The notes under the pieces are model-generated. The model was not told the origin of the DNA, did no database searches, and saw only the letters and a list, made by a program, of their open reading frames with translations. Positions 52,341 through 64,000 of a stretch of 64,000 nucleotides of DNA are shown here, in pieces. The stretch covers positions 2,170,001 through 2,234,000 of the forward strand of contig JALIRH010000019.1 of NCBI GenBank assembly GCA_023055505.1, read 5' to 3'. This stretch comes from Callipepla californica brunnescens. Its lineage: Eukaryota; Chordata; Aves; Galliformes; Odontophoridae. Position 1 is the stretch's first letter. Each line of letters opens with the position of its first letter. The position numbers were made by a program, and so were the translations under genes.

Positions 52341-54528
52341 AAACCTAACAGTGCAGATGCAGAAGAACTCTTGTTCCTAGAGGGAAAATTTAGAAATGAG
52401 CATGACCTCCCTTTAGAGCTGCTGTCACAACGCAGTCAGCACAACCTGATCTGGAGGCCCAGCAGTAAATTTAGCTGCTGCTGTATGACAGTCTTCTCTC
52501 AATTAGCCGCAGCATTCAGTTCAGGGGACTGGTTGAGTTGGTGAGCAGAAGTGCAATTTCCAGACTGCTATAAATACAGTCAGTGTCTCCAGAGCCGTGC
52601 TACCCTGCAATGGCAGAAATTACTGCTAGTCTTCAGCTTGCACCCTAAATCCTTCAGGTAGTCATGACAGGGCTGTGAAAACTTCAAGTCCTTATTAGTG
52701 CTTCTGAAAAACAACCTGGACAAAGCATCACCATGCTCAAGAGCAACAGGCGAGGTGGGGCTCAGGCCTTCAGGCATCATGAGCTGGGGATCTCTGGACT
52801 GGTTCAGGGTGCCTGTCCCTCAGTCCCCTCTCTTTGGTTGCCCAGCAGTGCAGTGGTTGTGGTCATGGCCAAAGCATCCCTCAGCACCAAAGGAAGGTTT
52901 GGAGGGGAGCCTGGAGGGCAGGTGAGATGACAGCAGTCTGAGCGCTGCTCTGGCTGGCTGCAGGCTGGTACTTGGCTGGCTCACAGGGCACGTCTCACAC
53001 CCTGCCAGTGTCAGGCCTGAGTTGTGAATCTTTCCTGAGTTATAGCTATTGATGCCGTGGATTACTGATACTATTAGCTGCAAAATCAAATAATGTTGTT
53101 TTCAGTGTTACAAGTGTGCCCCTTCAAACATCAGTGTCCTTAACTTTGAGGCGCTGGGTAACTTTCTGCTTGCTTTTACAGTCAGTCTCATCTGTGAGTA
53201 CATGCGTACTGTTCTGCTGAAGGATAGCTTAAAAACTGGATGATTTACACACCATCATACAGGTTAATGCAGTTGAATCTTCTGTCTAAAGACTGAAGCC
53301 TCACATAAATTGCATTATTATTTGGTCTTTCCAGATGTTAAAAGTAAAGAAATTGATCAGTTCTAGTTCTGTGAGTAAATGATTCCTTACTAATTGAGAC
53401 ACAGGTTTGTTCCATCACTTTGTATGTGATAACACAGGGCCTGGTCAGATTTCCCCTGCCTGGTGGGAATCACCTCAGTGTAAGTGACAGTAGCCTGGCT
53501 GACAGCTCACAAAGCACTGCTCCTTCCAGAAGCCAGCAGAGTGGGGTTTGGGCTGCTGGTGAGTAAAGAGCTATGCTAAATGTCCCAGTGTCAAGGATTT
53601 TGATAATGCTTTAGTATATATATATATGTATAGATGCCCCTTTCCCTGGCACTGCTCGCTTTAAGACGCAGTCAAGTCAGTGAAACCTTGTGCACTCCCA
53701 GCTGCTTTAGCCCTAGGAGATGTCTGTGGTGTACCAGGTGGCAGTGCTCTAGCTCTTGTAGCTTTTTCATGTCCCAGTGTGGTGCACGCTGCTAAATCTG
53801 CCACAGGAACTCAGCTTTCCTTGGCAGAGGAGAGGAGAAGAAATATAAGTTTATTGTTCTTGTCAAGAAATTAAAAAAAAAAAACAAAACAATGGACTTT
53901 GAAATAAATTATAATGATAAAAGGATCTCATACATTACAAAGACAGCCCTATGATGGGGAAGGATGGATACAACAGATGACTCAGAGCATCCCGTGCTGG
54001 CAGAGGAACAGATCTTGCTCAGGTGGATAGAGGGGTGAGTTGAGTGTGTGTGCCTGAGCCTAGCTGTGATTCTGGAACAAAGTGGCAATTGCCATAGCAA
54101 ACCTTTCAGGGTCCTGCTTCTGTACATGTCCAGTGCTAAAGGAAATCTGGATGAGGTTTAAACCTTGCAGTTTGTGTAAATCTTTTGTTTAATCAAGATT
54201 TACTTTGGAAAAAATTTTGAAGGTTTTGACTTACTTTCCATGGGAAAAGTTCTTGTGGAGTTGCTTTAATATAAATTTTCACGTTATGATGGTACTTTCT
54301 TTAATTTGCTCGGGTTTGCTGCTGTCATCTCTCATCTCTGTGAATCATTGTGCCTGCACAGTTGCTGTCTTTTCAAAATATCTGCTACGCATTTAAAGCT
54401 ACTGTGTCAGTGTGCACTGTTCTGCCAGTATAACCAGAGGACTCCAAAAGTGCAATGGGAGAACTACTAGAATATACAGAAATTTTAGCTTGACATGATT
54501 TTTTCCAAGTAGAGACTTCTTTTTTTCC

Positions 54529-54545
54529 TTCTCTCTCTCTCTCTT
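54529..54545 (+). repeat. CT dinucleotide microsatellite
   Basis: About eight CT units following a T-rich stretch. Confidence 0.9.
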
Positions 54546-56440
54546 TCAAAGCAAACCAGTGTATTTATTGGCAGGCAAGCATTCCTGAGCACTGGGATGA
54601 CTGTCATCAGCATGGCTAGACTGATAAAGATGTATTAGTATTCATCTGTTGAAAAGCTTTTGTATGACTGGCCAGATGGATTGCTATTGCACTGATACTT
54701 GACATCTGATCAAAAGGATCTGGGATAGCAGAGATGCAGGTAAATTGACAACGTGTGTCTGTAGTGTGAAGGAGGATGGGTTAGGAGCTAGAAGACTTTG
54801 TGGAGGCTGTAGTGATCTTAAAACCAGGTTGTAACTGCGTGAAAGCAGAACTGAGTCTAAACTATAATGCTTTATCTTATTTTTATTTTTCCCTGTGAAA
54901 AACGACAGTAGGAAAAGACATCAGGTGAATTGTCGAGCTGTGACAGCTGATGTAAGGAAACTTTTGTTGGAAAAATCTAAGTATGCCTTTCTGCCATTGC
55001 CTTGTGCCAAACACTCCCCAGCTTCTTAAAAACCCACAGGCAGCTTTTCTGCCTCATCAGATGATCTTTTAAATTTAAGCTGCTCTATTAGCCTAACGCA
55101 TATGCCAGGATTGTTTTCTTTGGTACACTTTTCATTTCTTATTACGTGTTGTCTCCTTTGATTCATTCAAATATACAGGAAATGAAAAAGATGGTCAGCT
55201 TGATTAACACTCGGTTGTGTGTTCCAGTCAGGTATCAGCTGATTACATGCAGGCAATTAACAATTAATCTGAGAAATGTACTGCATAGCATTCAAACGTG
55301 CAGAGTTAGCAAGGTTGAGGTTGCCCCAGGAGAGGCAGAGGAGAGCCATCAGGAGCCCTGCCTGGCAATGAGGACATTTCTTCACAAAGGAAGATGTTCT
55401 CTTGAAAACCTCTTAGCCAGGCAGTGTTTCCTGGTTATTTTTTCTTGCAGTCATGTTATTATTGCCCATTATAGACAAAACCTTTCAGAAATGTTCCTTG
55501 TGTGGGACACCTGGTCAGGTCACACAGATTGGGACCTCCAGGCATGGTCACCACTACAAAAGTGGTGCAGCTAATTGATTGCTGTATTTGCATGGACAGA
55601 GGATTGGGAATGCAACTCAGTGAATGGAACACAGGGTAAAAAGTAAATTTAATTGTCCAATAGCCTCTGATTAAAAATACTGTTTCTCTCTTGTGAGAAT
55701 GGCTAAGAAAAACGTCTTTGAGTCCAGCCCTGGGATCCTGCTGTGTCTCTCTTGTGAATGAATAATGAAAAGTGGCCATTCATTGCTGAATGATTATTTT
55801 TCCCCTTCAATGGAGGCGGGGGGAGAAACCTCCAAAATCCAAGTCTTCTATGAGTCCAGCAGACTAAAAGCATCAGGAAACCTCTGGAGAGAGATAAAAA
55901 GTTATGAATGGAGAATAAAATATTGGTGTAGAGCGAAAGGGCTGTTGTGTATAAAGAGCAGATGGGAAAATGTTGGGTTTGAAGTTTAAAAGACAAGGAT
56001 CTGAATCTCATTCAGTTGAGCAGGGGGGGAAGTGGTTTGGGTTTCCTTTCCTTGGAGGTTGGCTCCATTTGATGAATTGTCGAGATGTGCTATAAATGTT
56101 TAAGATTTATAGGAGAGGCTCCAAGTATTACTAATGAGCAGCTAAAAATAGGTATGATAGGAAAATATAAACTGCCAAACAGATCATCCAGCGTAACAAT
56201 AACTTCATAATCATGCAACTGTTGCCAACTGAAGATGGGAGACATGGCATGAAAATTAGCTTTTGTTTTTCACATCTGAAAGTTAAAGGAGTCGGAGTGG
56301 AAACAGATGTTCTCCAAAACAATGTGTCAGAATAACTCGAGTAACAGCCAATTGTCACCAGAGCTGAGGAAATAATTCCTTGCTGGCTGTTTGCTGGCTG
56401 ATAGTTTTCCAATGATGGGTGGGGTTTCTGTGAAGTACTG

Positions 56441-56461
56441 ATTTATTTATTTATTTATTTA
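56441..56461 (+). repeat. TTTA tetranucleotide microsatellite
   Basis: Five perfect ATTT units in tandem. Confidence 0.95.
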
Positions 56462-57166
56462 CTTGTTTGTGTAAGGAACCTAAATGTTTTTGTGGAAAAA
56501 TATCAATATTTCACTTCTTGCAGTTTTGTGCTTCTCAGGGTTTGGAATATTCTCCTACAAACTGTTGATTCTCAACAAGTAATCTGGAGGGATTTGGTGA
56601 ATCGTTTTGGTTGTAAATTTTTGTGAATAGCTCATTGTTGATATTTAACATTAACAGAACTGATGAATTGCAATACTGAAGAATTAGATGGCTTTAGATA
56701 CTTTGTTTTCATAAAAAGGGACTTGCAGAGCGCTGCTGTCCTTCAGAAGACAGAGGACATAACCACAAGAGTAGATTTTGCCTACTACCAAGCAACAAAG
56801 CTAGATTTGATTCTTTGTTTGTAGGGTCTGACTGCTGAATATTTCTCTTCTGTGTGTTTTCAAATCATTGATGGCGTGGATGACCTGAACAATGATCCTT
56901 GATGATAAAGCATGGACTAAGATTCACTGTGTGCCCACTGAATGCATTGGAAGATGTCTGTGTTCATGAGGATGGTTGGCAACCAACAGCACCAGACTGC
57001 AGCAGGTAGAAGACCCCATCCCTTGATGAGTGGGATTTATGCGAGGGGAGGCTCTGCCCGCATCTTAAGAAGCAGGGAGGTCAGCTGCTCAGAAATGTGG
57101 GTTGAATCCCAAATCTGCTTTTGAATGTTACCTGAAGTTCAGTAATTGATGGTTTTGTGTGTGGAT

Positions 57167-57183
57167 TTTGTTTGTTTGTTTGT
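57167..57183 (+). repeat. TTTG tetranucleotide microsatellite
   Basis: Four TTTG units followed by a T run. Confidence 0.9.
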
Positions 57184-60100
57184 TTTTTTGTCAATAGTCA
57201 GGAGTTTTGCTGTGCAGATTTTCCACATTCTGTTTTCTACTACTATGAAAATGTTTTTATTTGCAAAGGTATTTCCGCTGGGAGATGCTTTGTCTCCAGG
57301 GTAACTTCTCTGAGAGTGATTTTAAAAGTTGGTTTATGGAGAGTACTGCATCATGTTTTGCAGTATTCCATTGCTGCTTTAGACAGTAATAAAAAGATGT
57401 TATTCTTCTCATGCTATTTTTGCCCTGACTTGGCAGCCTCTCGTTGTCAGAAAATTGGGCTGTCGTACAGGTGTACCCAAGAATTTGAGAATTTAACTTA
57501 GTGATCAAATGAGAAAACACAAGATGGGACACCATGTGGCCACAACAAGGTGCTCAGTGACAGAGTGCAGAATGGCTATTGGCAAAGGAACATGGAAAAG
57601 GATTGTTATGAGGTTGACACAGGAATGAGGTTGTTCGAACAGCCAGGTTTGTTGTGCATGAGGGTGACAGAGGGATGTTCTGGAGGCAAAAGCAGGAGGA
57701 GAACCAGAACCAGATCCTTTACTAACATTGCTGGGTATTTTTAGGAGCGCTTCCTGAAAGTGTTCGTGGTGTATAAACAGATGAGATTCCAGGAGGCTGC
57801 AGCAAGGGGAGCGGTATAACTCAGTGATGCTTGTACTGCAAATAGTACACTGCAAAGAGCAAATTGTTTGACTTTATTAGAACTGCAGCCTCCTGCAACA
57901 GATCAAGGGTCTAGTTTCTAAGCAAAATAATTGTAGCCTCAAGAAGGCTTAACTGTTGAAAGCCTTGCAGGACACAGATTTCTGTTTGATTTGGCTTCAG
58001 GAATTACATATACTCCTTGAATGTTAGACAATGAAGTAAATTTGCAAAGCACAAGCTGTTTTGAAGCCCCTCTCTACAGAAAGATGTAGCTCAATCTTGA
58101 GATCAGAAAACATGAAATGGAAAATAGGAGGAAAATAGCATTTGGCAAGTGGGCCTGACAGTGCTTTGCAGTTCTGGAGGGGCAGTCAGGAGCTGGGCAG
58201 ATCTCATCACAGCAGTAGGGTCAGGCAGCAGAAAGGCTCCTAATCTAGGTGTGCAGCACCAAAGTTAAAGCAGAAATGGGAGCCACTGATTCACATGGAA
58301 CAAAGCGGTGTCGTTCTGAAACATGCATTTCCTTGCACCTGCAAGGAAAAGGCTGACACACTGATCTGTCACCACTCACTGTACCTGGACAGTATACTGG
58401 CTGGCACTTCTTTCCATGAGAAACCTGTCCTTGGCAGCATCTCCTTCCCTGCAACTTGTTGAAAATTTCTATCCTCTCTTCTCCTGGCTCTTTGCAGAGC
58501 AGATTTATGGTCCCACTTTCCTTTTACAAATAAAACCATAAGTGCAAATCCAAAGGATAAATAATGCAGTGCAGACATGCCCGCAGCAATACTCTCTGTA
58601 TTTATCATTGCTGAAAGTCTGGGAGGAAAAGCTGCAGAAGGCAAGATATCTTAACTGAGAAAACTGTTCTCATGCTTTTGTGCCAATTCCGGAGGCTAGA
58701 GAGCATTCCTGCTGTGCGTTTCCCCAAACAACCTGCTGGAGCTCAGGCAAATTCTAGGTACCTTATCTGTGACAGGGGGCTAGGACCACCATCCTTCTTC
58801 ATGGGCTGTCTGGTGGGCAGGCACAGATCCACTGCAGAGCCTGGGGGCTGTTCTTTGGCACATGGTGAGGAGGGGTTTGTAAATAATCCTCAGCATTTGC
58901 ACTGGCTGAAGAGTAGGCATGGAGGAGATGATGTCACAAATATCACTATGCCCATCTATATATCCGGTCTGATAACTTTCCTTGCCTGCAGTATCTACCG
59001 ACAAACTTTAGGGCAGGGGGTTTTTAGGTAGTGCACTGGACAAGTGTGGTTCCAGCAGGCCCTGAGGAGGACGTACACATGCAGGCTGGAAGTGGGATTT
59101 CTCTCTGCAGGCTCCTTGGCAGCAAACCTGGCAGCAGCCCTCCAGGGTCAGGCTCTTGTCTGCTAGCTAGGACTGGCTGTTTGCAATGCAGAGTCAGCAA
59201 CTCTGGATCTGAAAGGTGCAGTGCATAGTATACATGGAACCACACCCAATATTGTTTGTATTTTCTTTGTTTTTGTTCCAGCTATAAATTTAAGAGGCTT
59301 CTGCTTAACTAGAGCAGAGGGGCAATAACGTACTTCAGTGTGCAACTGATGATGGCTGCTGAGCCTGACACCTTGGTGCTACTGCAGCCCTTGGTGGAGC
59401 TGTGTGTGTGAGGAGAGGGGATGGGGGACTCAGATGATCTAATCTGCTCAGGGACAGAGAAAACCCTAGGAGATGGGAACATGCCCACCACCCTCTGGGC
59501 TTCACAGCAGTGCTGTCACTGGTCCAGCTCTTGAAGAAAGGGAAAACTTGGCCCTGGGGCTGGAAACCTGTTATTGTCTTTGGTTCAGTGTTTTAACCTC
59601 TTGCCTCCTGTTCTTTTTTTTCCTCCCCCTTCCCAGAGAAGCAGGCTTTCACTGCACACCTGTGACAGTGATGCTCATTTGATGCTCCTGCCTTGCTAGT
59701 ACCCTACCTCCAGCTGCATGCTGAGCATGGCAGGGCATCTGGGGCACTCTCCAGACAGCTGAAACAGTCCTACAATGGCTACCAGTCCTCAGCTGAGGTA
59801 AATTTAGGTTCAGTCTCTCCGAGGAGCTGTTCATTTTAAATTCCACCCTGCAACCACAGATGTTTCCAGACGTGCAGCTCGCTGGGAATTATGACCTGTC
59901 CTGATGGGCTCAATGCACAGAGATTTGGGACTGCTGTGTTTCACACACCCCTTGTGCTTTCATGTTGTGCCATTTGGCTCAGCATTCCCAGTGTTACAGT
60001 GAGCTGAAGGCGGTGGTTAGCAAGGCAACTGAAAAGACAGCTCACGAAACAGCTTCAGCATGGACTGTGGTAACCAAGGGTCCCCCAGCAGAGCTTGGCA

Positions 60101-61398
60101 GAACAGACCCACGTGCCAGGAGCTGCCAGCCACCAGGCTCACTGAAACTCAACCTCAGTCTGCAGCAGCCAGCAGGAGGCCTGTGAAAGCCGTAACTTCA
60201 CTGATTTTTCCATCATTAGCTGTGACCTCCCTCGTGGCTACTTACTCCAGTCTCAGAGGGTGGGACCCGTTCTGAGGGACGAGCCATCTCTGTTCCTGGG
60301 AGGAAATTAGTCTCTAGCATCACTTGCTTTTTACTTACTGTGTTTATAGAAGCAGAAACACCACCTGAATTTCACTGTAGACTCTGCAGGGAAATCATGT
60401 TTCCATATTGCATTATGAGAAATGCATTTGAAGTGTGCTGTGCTCAGTTAATTTTTTTTTATGTATGGAGGCAAAAGAAACTTCAATTCAGAATGAGTAT
60501 ATGCTTCTCTCTCCATTCACCATCCCTAGCGCTATAAATATGAACTGCATGTTACTTTCAGAACTGCAAGCCTTTAAGACCTCTCAAGGGAAAACATCAC
60601 ACCAAATTAATCTGCCGTCAAGTGGAAATTCTATATTGTTTGCATTTGCCAATGTTCTGTATGTGGCTGTAATTGCACTGAAGCAAATATCTGCTTCGAG
60701 TTCTTCACAAGATTAAATGTGACCAATTGGGCGTAAAAGAGTAATCGAAATGCGGAGCTGTTACTTTGGGTTTGTTAGAGGCATTGCTCATTTTTGCTCT
60801 GACATGATGACACTAGGTTCTGGCTTTCTGTCACAGTGGGAAATCCAGGCAGTGTGATGTGAGCTGTGTGATGACCAGGAGTGGGACGTTCCTGCCTGGC
60901 AGTGTACCTGTGTGTGCCCCTTGCCCTGCCATGTCCCATCCCAGCTGAGCAGTCCTGTGGCTGATAACCATGCCTTGTGAGCGGTGTTTAGATGACACCT
61001 TCCTGCTGGCTCCTGAGGAGTGTAGCATCTCTTGCCCCGTAAGTTTGCCACAGGTTTGAAGCTGGGAGGAGCTGTGATGGTCCCAGCCAAAGCTCCATGT
61101 TTGTGAGGGAGTCCCAGGCATGTCAGCTCACCAAACCCCAAGTCCAGCCCTGTGCCAGCTGCATGTGAAAGGTTAAAGACTGCTAGAAAACCTCATGGTT
61201 TCTTTTCCTTGTTTTACTAGTTTAGCCATTTTCCCTCCTGCCATATAAATGCAATTACAAGCAAGTAAAAAGTCTCTCCTCAAGTTGGCTGCGCTGCCTT
61301 TTAATTCTGTGTGAAAACCCAACTTCTGCCGGTACCCTGCACAGCAGGTTGTTAAAAAAGCAGGCCCAGGTGGGCAGAATTGCCGATCTGAATCCTTC

Positions 61399-61404
61399 TT
61401 TATT
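61399..61404 (-). promoter_or_regulatory. DUSP13: Poly(A) signal AATAAA for DUSP13
   Basis: AATAAA on the - strand about 170 bases beyond the DUSP13 stop codon, giving an expected 3' UTR of about 190 nt. Confidence 0.6.
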
Positions 61405-61573
61405 TCAGTTTCTTTCAATTAGCGGGCTTATCCAAAAAATACATTGCAAGCTCCAACCAGCTCTCCCCAGCAGAGTTTCTCAGTGCAGCTGCACAGCCCA
61501 CAGTGTCCATGCACCGGCTGCCTCAGCCTAAGCCTGGCGGCAGGCTGTGCTCCTGTTGCTGGCCGGCCCGGGA

Positions 61574-61788
61574 CTAGTAGGTCCTGGCTCCCGCACGCTT
61601 CTCCCTCCCCAGCCGCAGGTCCAGCTCTCGCAGCTGCTCCAGGAAGCCAGAGTTGGGGCAGATCCCTCTGTGGGAGCGCACGGCCTGAATTGCATCGGCA
61701 AGAGACATGTCCTCACAGATCATTAGGAAGGCAAGGACAAGAGTTGCAGATCGGCTGATTCCCATCGCGCAGTGGACCAGTACTTTGC
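61574..61788 (-). CDS. DUSP13: DUSP13-type last coding exon (partial gene)
   Basis: Encodes (G)[60 protein letters not shown] and a short basic tail ending ARTY, then TAG. The HC(X5)R loop is intact: nucleophile Cys codon 61771-61769, Arg codon 61753-61751. The family is the atypical dual-specificity phosphatases, which dephosphorylate Tyr and Ser/Thr. [10 protein letters not shown] and the ICPNSGFL motif fit DUSP13B (TMDP) better than DUSP13A (LVLAYLM, VFPNRGFL). The acceptor is ctttccacag, at the same codon position as in DUSP29 exon 3, so the two genes share the intron. Preceding exons with the general acid are not in the window and should lie beyond 64000. The exon is markedly more GC-rich than its surroundings. 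Confidence 0.9.
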
Positions 61789-64000
61789 CTGTGGAAAGGA
61801 GGGTAGGACTTTTAATGGCTGGGGACAGAATGCATAACTGTATCTCGGCATTCGTGATTGTGCTGCAAGTTTTGGGCTTAGCCCACAGCCTGGTGGCATG
61901 TGGAGGTGACAGAGAAAAGTGTGCAGAGCTTTACAGCCTGCTTCAGTGGGACCTGAGTCAGGAGTGTGAGCAGCATGGCTATGCGAGTGCCCCCTCTCTC
62001 TTCTGCGTGATGTGCCCCTAGTCCCTGTGCCCAGCCTGGTGTCCCTGCTTGACCACCCCTTGTTTGGGAGTGATTTACTAGCTGGTGAAGCTTCAAGTGA
62101 GACAAAAATATCCTTGTTGGGTGACGACATTAGATGCAGCCAAAAACCTTAAAATGATTGCCCCCATTTCCCCTGGTGTTAATTCTGGGTACTTTGTGTA
62201 CAGCTTTTCATCTTAAATCCCATTTTGCTTGTGACAGAGTATTTATTTAGCAACTGCTTTGGTCCTGACTAATGATGATCACATAGCCACATGCTCAGAG
62301 AGTGCGAGCATGTGTTGTAAAAACCTGCTGTGGCCGACAGGTTCAGAGAAGTGTTGATTCTGTAGTGTGTGCGACACTGCCACCTTTCATTATCCTGGCA
62401 TGAGAAATCTGAGCTCAGCCCTAAAGATAGACATGCCTTCCGCAGAAATAAAGAGACAAATATGGTCTCTAAGGAAGCAGTGGAAACGGCTCTGGTGACC
62501 CCAGACGTGGACTGGGCACTGAAACCTTTTGGGGAATGAAGAAGTCTTCTAATGTAACGTAAAATTCTGCAGAATTAAAAGACCGAGTGATTTTTGTTTG
62601 CGTTTTCCCATTTGGATAGACGTTCTCAGAATTTATGCATATTCTTTACAACAATCTGACAATGTTGTTAAATTATATCTGTCTGTCACTCCCGTTAACC
62701 AGATACACATTCGTAGGAGTAAAATCTACTTTTTGTGGGAATGAGGGGAAAGGCTTTGCACTCTTGCTGATTGCTGATGCTAATCTAAATTTTTCTATAA
62801 TCATTGTTTTCAACGTGCTGCACTATCTCTAGCCTTTCCAGCAATCATGTGGGGCAGGTATGCTGTATTATCTTCCTTAGAAGAAGCACTTCAGATTAAA
62901 ATAACCCAGTTCTGAGAATTTCAGAAGATATAAAAGAGTCAGGAGCACAACATCTCTTTCAGAAATATTGGAAGTAGAGCGAAGTCTGACAGGGCTTTGG
63001 GAAAATCCACACTTAAGTAGTTTGCAGGCCTGGCTGGAAAGTAGTGGCAGTGACTGGGAAAACCCAATGCTTGCCCTGGTGTACATCCAAGGCAACGAAA
63101 ACCAAAAGATAAGATGTTCTGAAAATTTTTTCTTGGAATCAGAAACACCTTATTTTCATTGTTTGACAACTTTTAAGCTACCAGCACTCTATGACTAAAA
63201 GAAAAATAAATGGCATTTATGGTTTGAACCACACCAGGAAGCAGGATGCACAGAAGCACACAAAATCATGGAGATAGGCTTGATGTTGAATTTGAGTTTG
63301 ATGTACCTAAGTAGTTTGAAACTCAATTGCAAACACTGGATAGGACTTGCGATTCTGAGTCTTCTGCAGAGGAGTCTTCTGCCTTGGGGAGTGCTTAGCC
63401 CCACCCAGAGTCTGCATCTGAAAACTAAGCTGAGTGCAGGTACAGGTGCTGCCATTGGACAGTGTCCACTGTGTTTTTGTAGAGGACGCAGAGAGCAAAT
63501 CAAATTCCAGGGACCTGCTTGTACAGCCTGGCTTTACTCTCTGCTGGTTAATGGCCTAACTCTGTGTGTGAGATATGGAAGTGAGCAGTAAGAGCATTAA
63601 GTAAATTTTCTTCCCTGCTTGTCTAGGTTGTCTGCACTTCAGAAGTGTCCTCCTAGCTGAGCAGCTTGTTTTAAAAGATGTCTCAGTGAGAGTCCAAACA
63701 AGTCACAACTATTGACCTCAGGCCCAGTCTCCATGGCTCTCCAGTACGCTGGTTCCCATGAGGGTGCAGGTATATATTACCTCTTTTACATTTGCAATAT
63801 CTATTCCACATTGTTAGCCTTTGTTTCACCACACATGGAGGTTATGAGAAATGCTGGTACACTGACAATAAAATGACTGTTTGTTGCAGATAAATCAGTC
63901 ATGTGAAATGATTTAATTAATGTAGAATTGCTCTAATGAAAGCAGGCTTGAATTTACCATGTGATTATTTGTAGCAAGCGAATTGAATGTTAAAGTTGAG
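61789..64000 (-). other. DUSP13: DUSP13 intron (part), no further exon found
   Basis: Sequence upstream of the last DUSP13 exon. I looked on the - strand for the expected exon (LGITHVVNAA…GIEADD…) and did not find it, so this should be intron up to the window end. The open frames at 62877-63169 and 63195-63503 on the - strand match nothing I know. Confidence 0.65.

Larger units (their letters stand above)
38416..61398. other. Intergenic region between DUSP29 and DUSP13, no supported gene
   Basis: About 23 kb upstream of DUSP29 and downstream of DUSP13. I looked for a DUSP13A-type HCVVGVSRS exon and for other DUSP-like exons on the - strand and found none. Contents are simple repeats (49441-49462 poly-T, 54529-54545 CT, 56441-56461 TTTA, 57167-57183 TTTG, 53614-53628 TA) and scattered muscle-type motif matches (44427-44604, 52331-52340). 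GC-richer stretches with overlapping open frames on both strands (about 40180-40600, 44750-44950, 45300-46100) show no recognisable protein. Confidence 0.7.

Noticed and set aside
58369..58644. 91-codon - strand frame with a hydrophobic segment (SALHYLSFGFALMVLFVKG) followed by a basic stretch, resembling a small membrane protein
   Set aside because: It matches no family I can name, the start is ambiguous, and there is no other gene signal near. It could be rechecked by conservation of the frame in other birds.

Overview
This is vertebrate nuclear DNA, most likely from a bird. The interspersed repeats I can recognise are all CR1-type LINE fragments. The genes have small exons separated by kilobases of AT-rich intron and bounded by GT..AG sites. 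The gene order KAT6B > < DUSP29 < DUSP13 is the conserved vertebrate order (human 10q22 in established knowledge). I could not run a search, so the species is not fixed; a galliform such as chicken is a reasonable guess.

Region 1 (1-22.5 kb, + strand): the 3' part of KAT6B (MORF), a MYST-family histone acetyltransferase. The first 12.6 kb is one intron. It holds two old CR1 pieces in opposite orientations and a striking 73-bp inverted repeat. Five coding exons follow (12603-12834, 14575-14734, 15355-15621, 16782-17085, 18513-20998) and join in frame into 1149 residues. They encode the C-terminal part of the MYST domain including its catalytic glutamate, an acidic region, and the serine- and methionine-rich transactivation region. 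The 3' UTR runs to about 22.45 kb.

Region 2 (22.5-25.9 kb): a short convergent intergenic gap with a CR1 3' end.

Region 3 (25.9-38.4 kb, - strand): a complete DUSP29 (DUPD1) gene with three coding exons (38393-38209, 30445-30225, 26240-25993). It predicts a 217-residue dual-specificity phosphatase with an intact HCAMGRSR active site. The splice donor of exon 1 sits in a triplicated element, and CAGGTG E-boxes cluster just upstream of the coding exon.

Region 4 (38.4-61.4 kb): about 23 kb with no supported gene. It contains simple repeats and a few muscle-type (MEF2/E-box) motif matches.

Region 5 (61.4-64 kb, - strand): the last coding exon of a second dual-specificity phosphatase, best matched to DUSP13 of the DUSP13B/TMDP type. 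The rest of that gene lies beyond the window.

KAT6B acts on chromatin in the nucleus. The two phosphatases are tandem paralogues with near-identical active-site exons. I see no prokaryotic-style system, CRISPR array, structural RNA gene or clearly novel gene here. The most unusual items are local sequence architectures: the intronic inverted repeat, the triplicated splice donor, and the short acidic tract in KAT6B.
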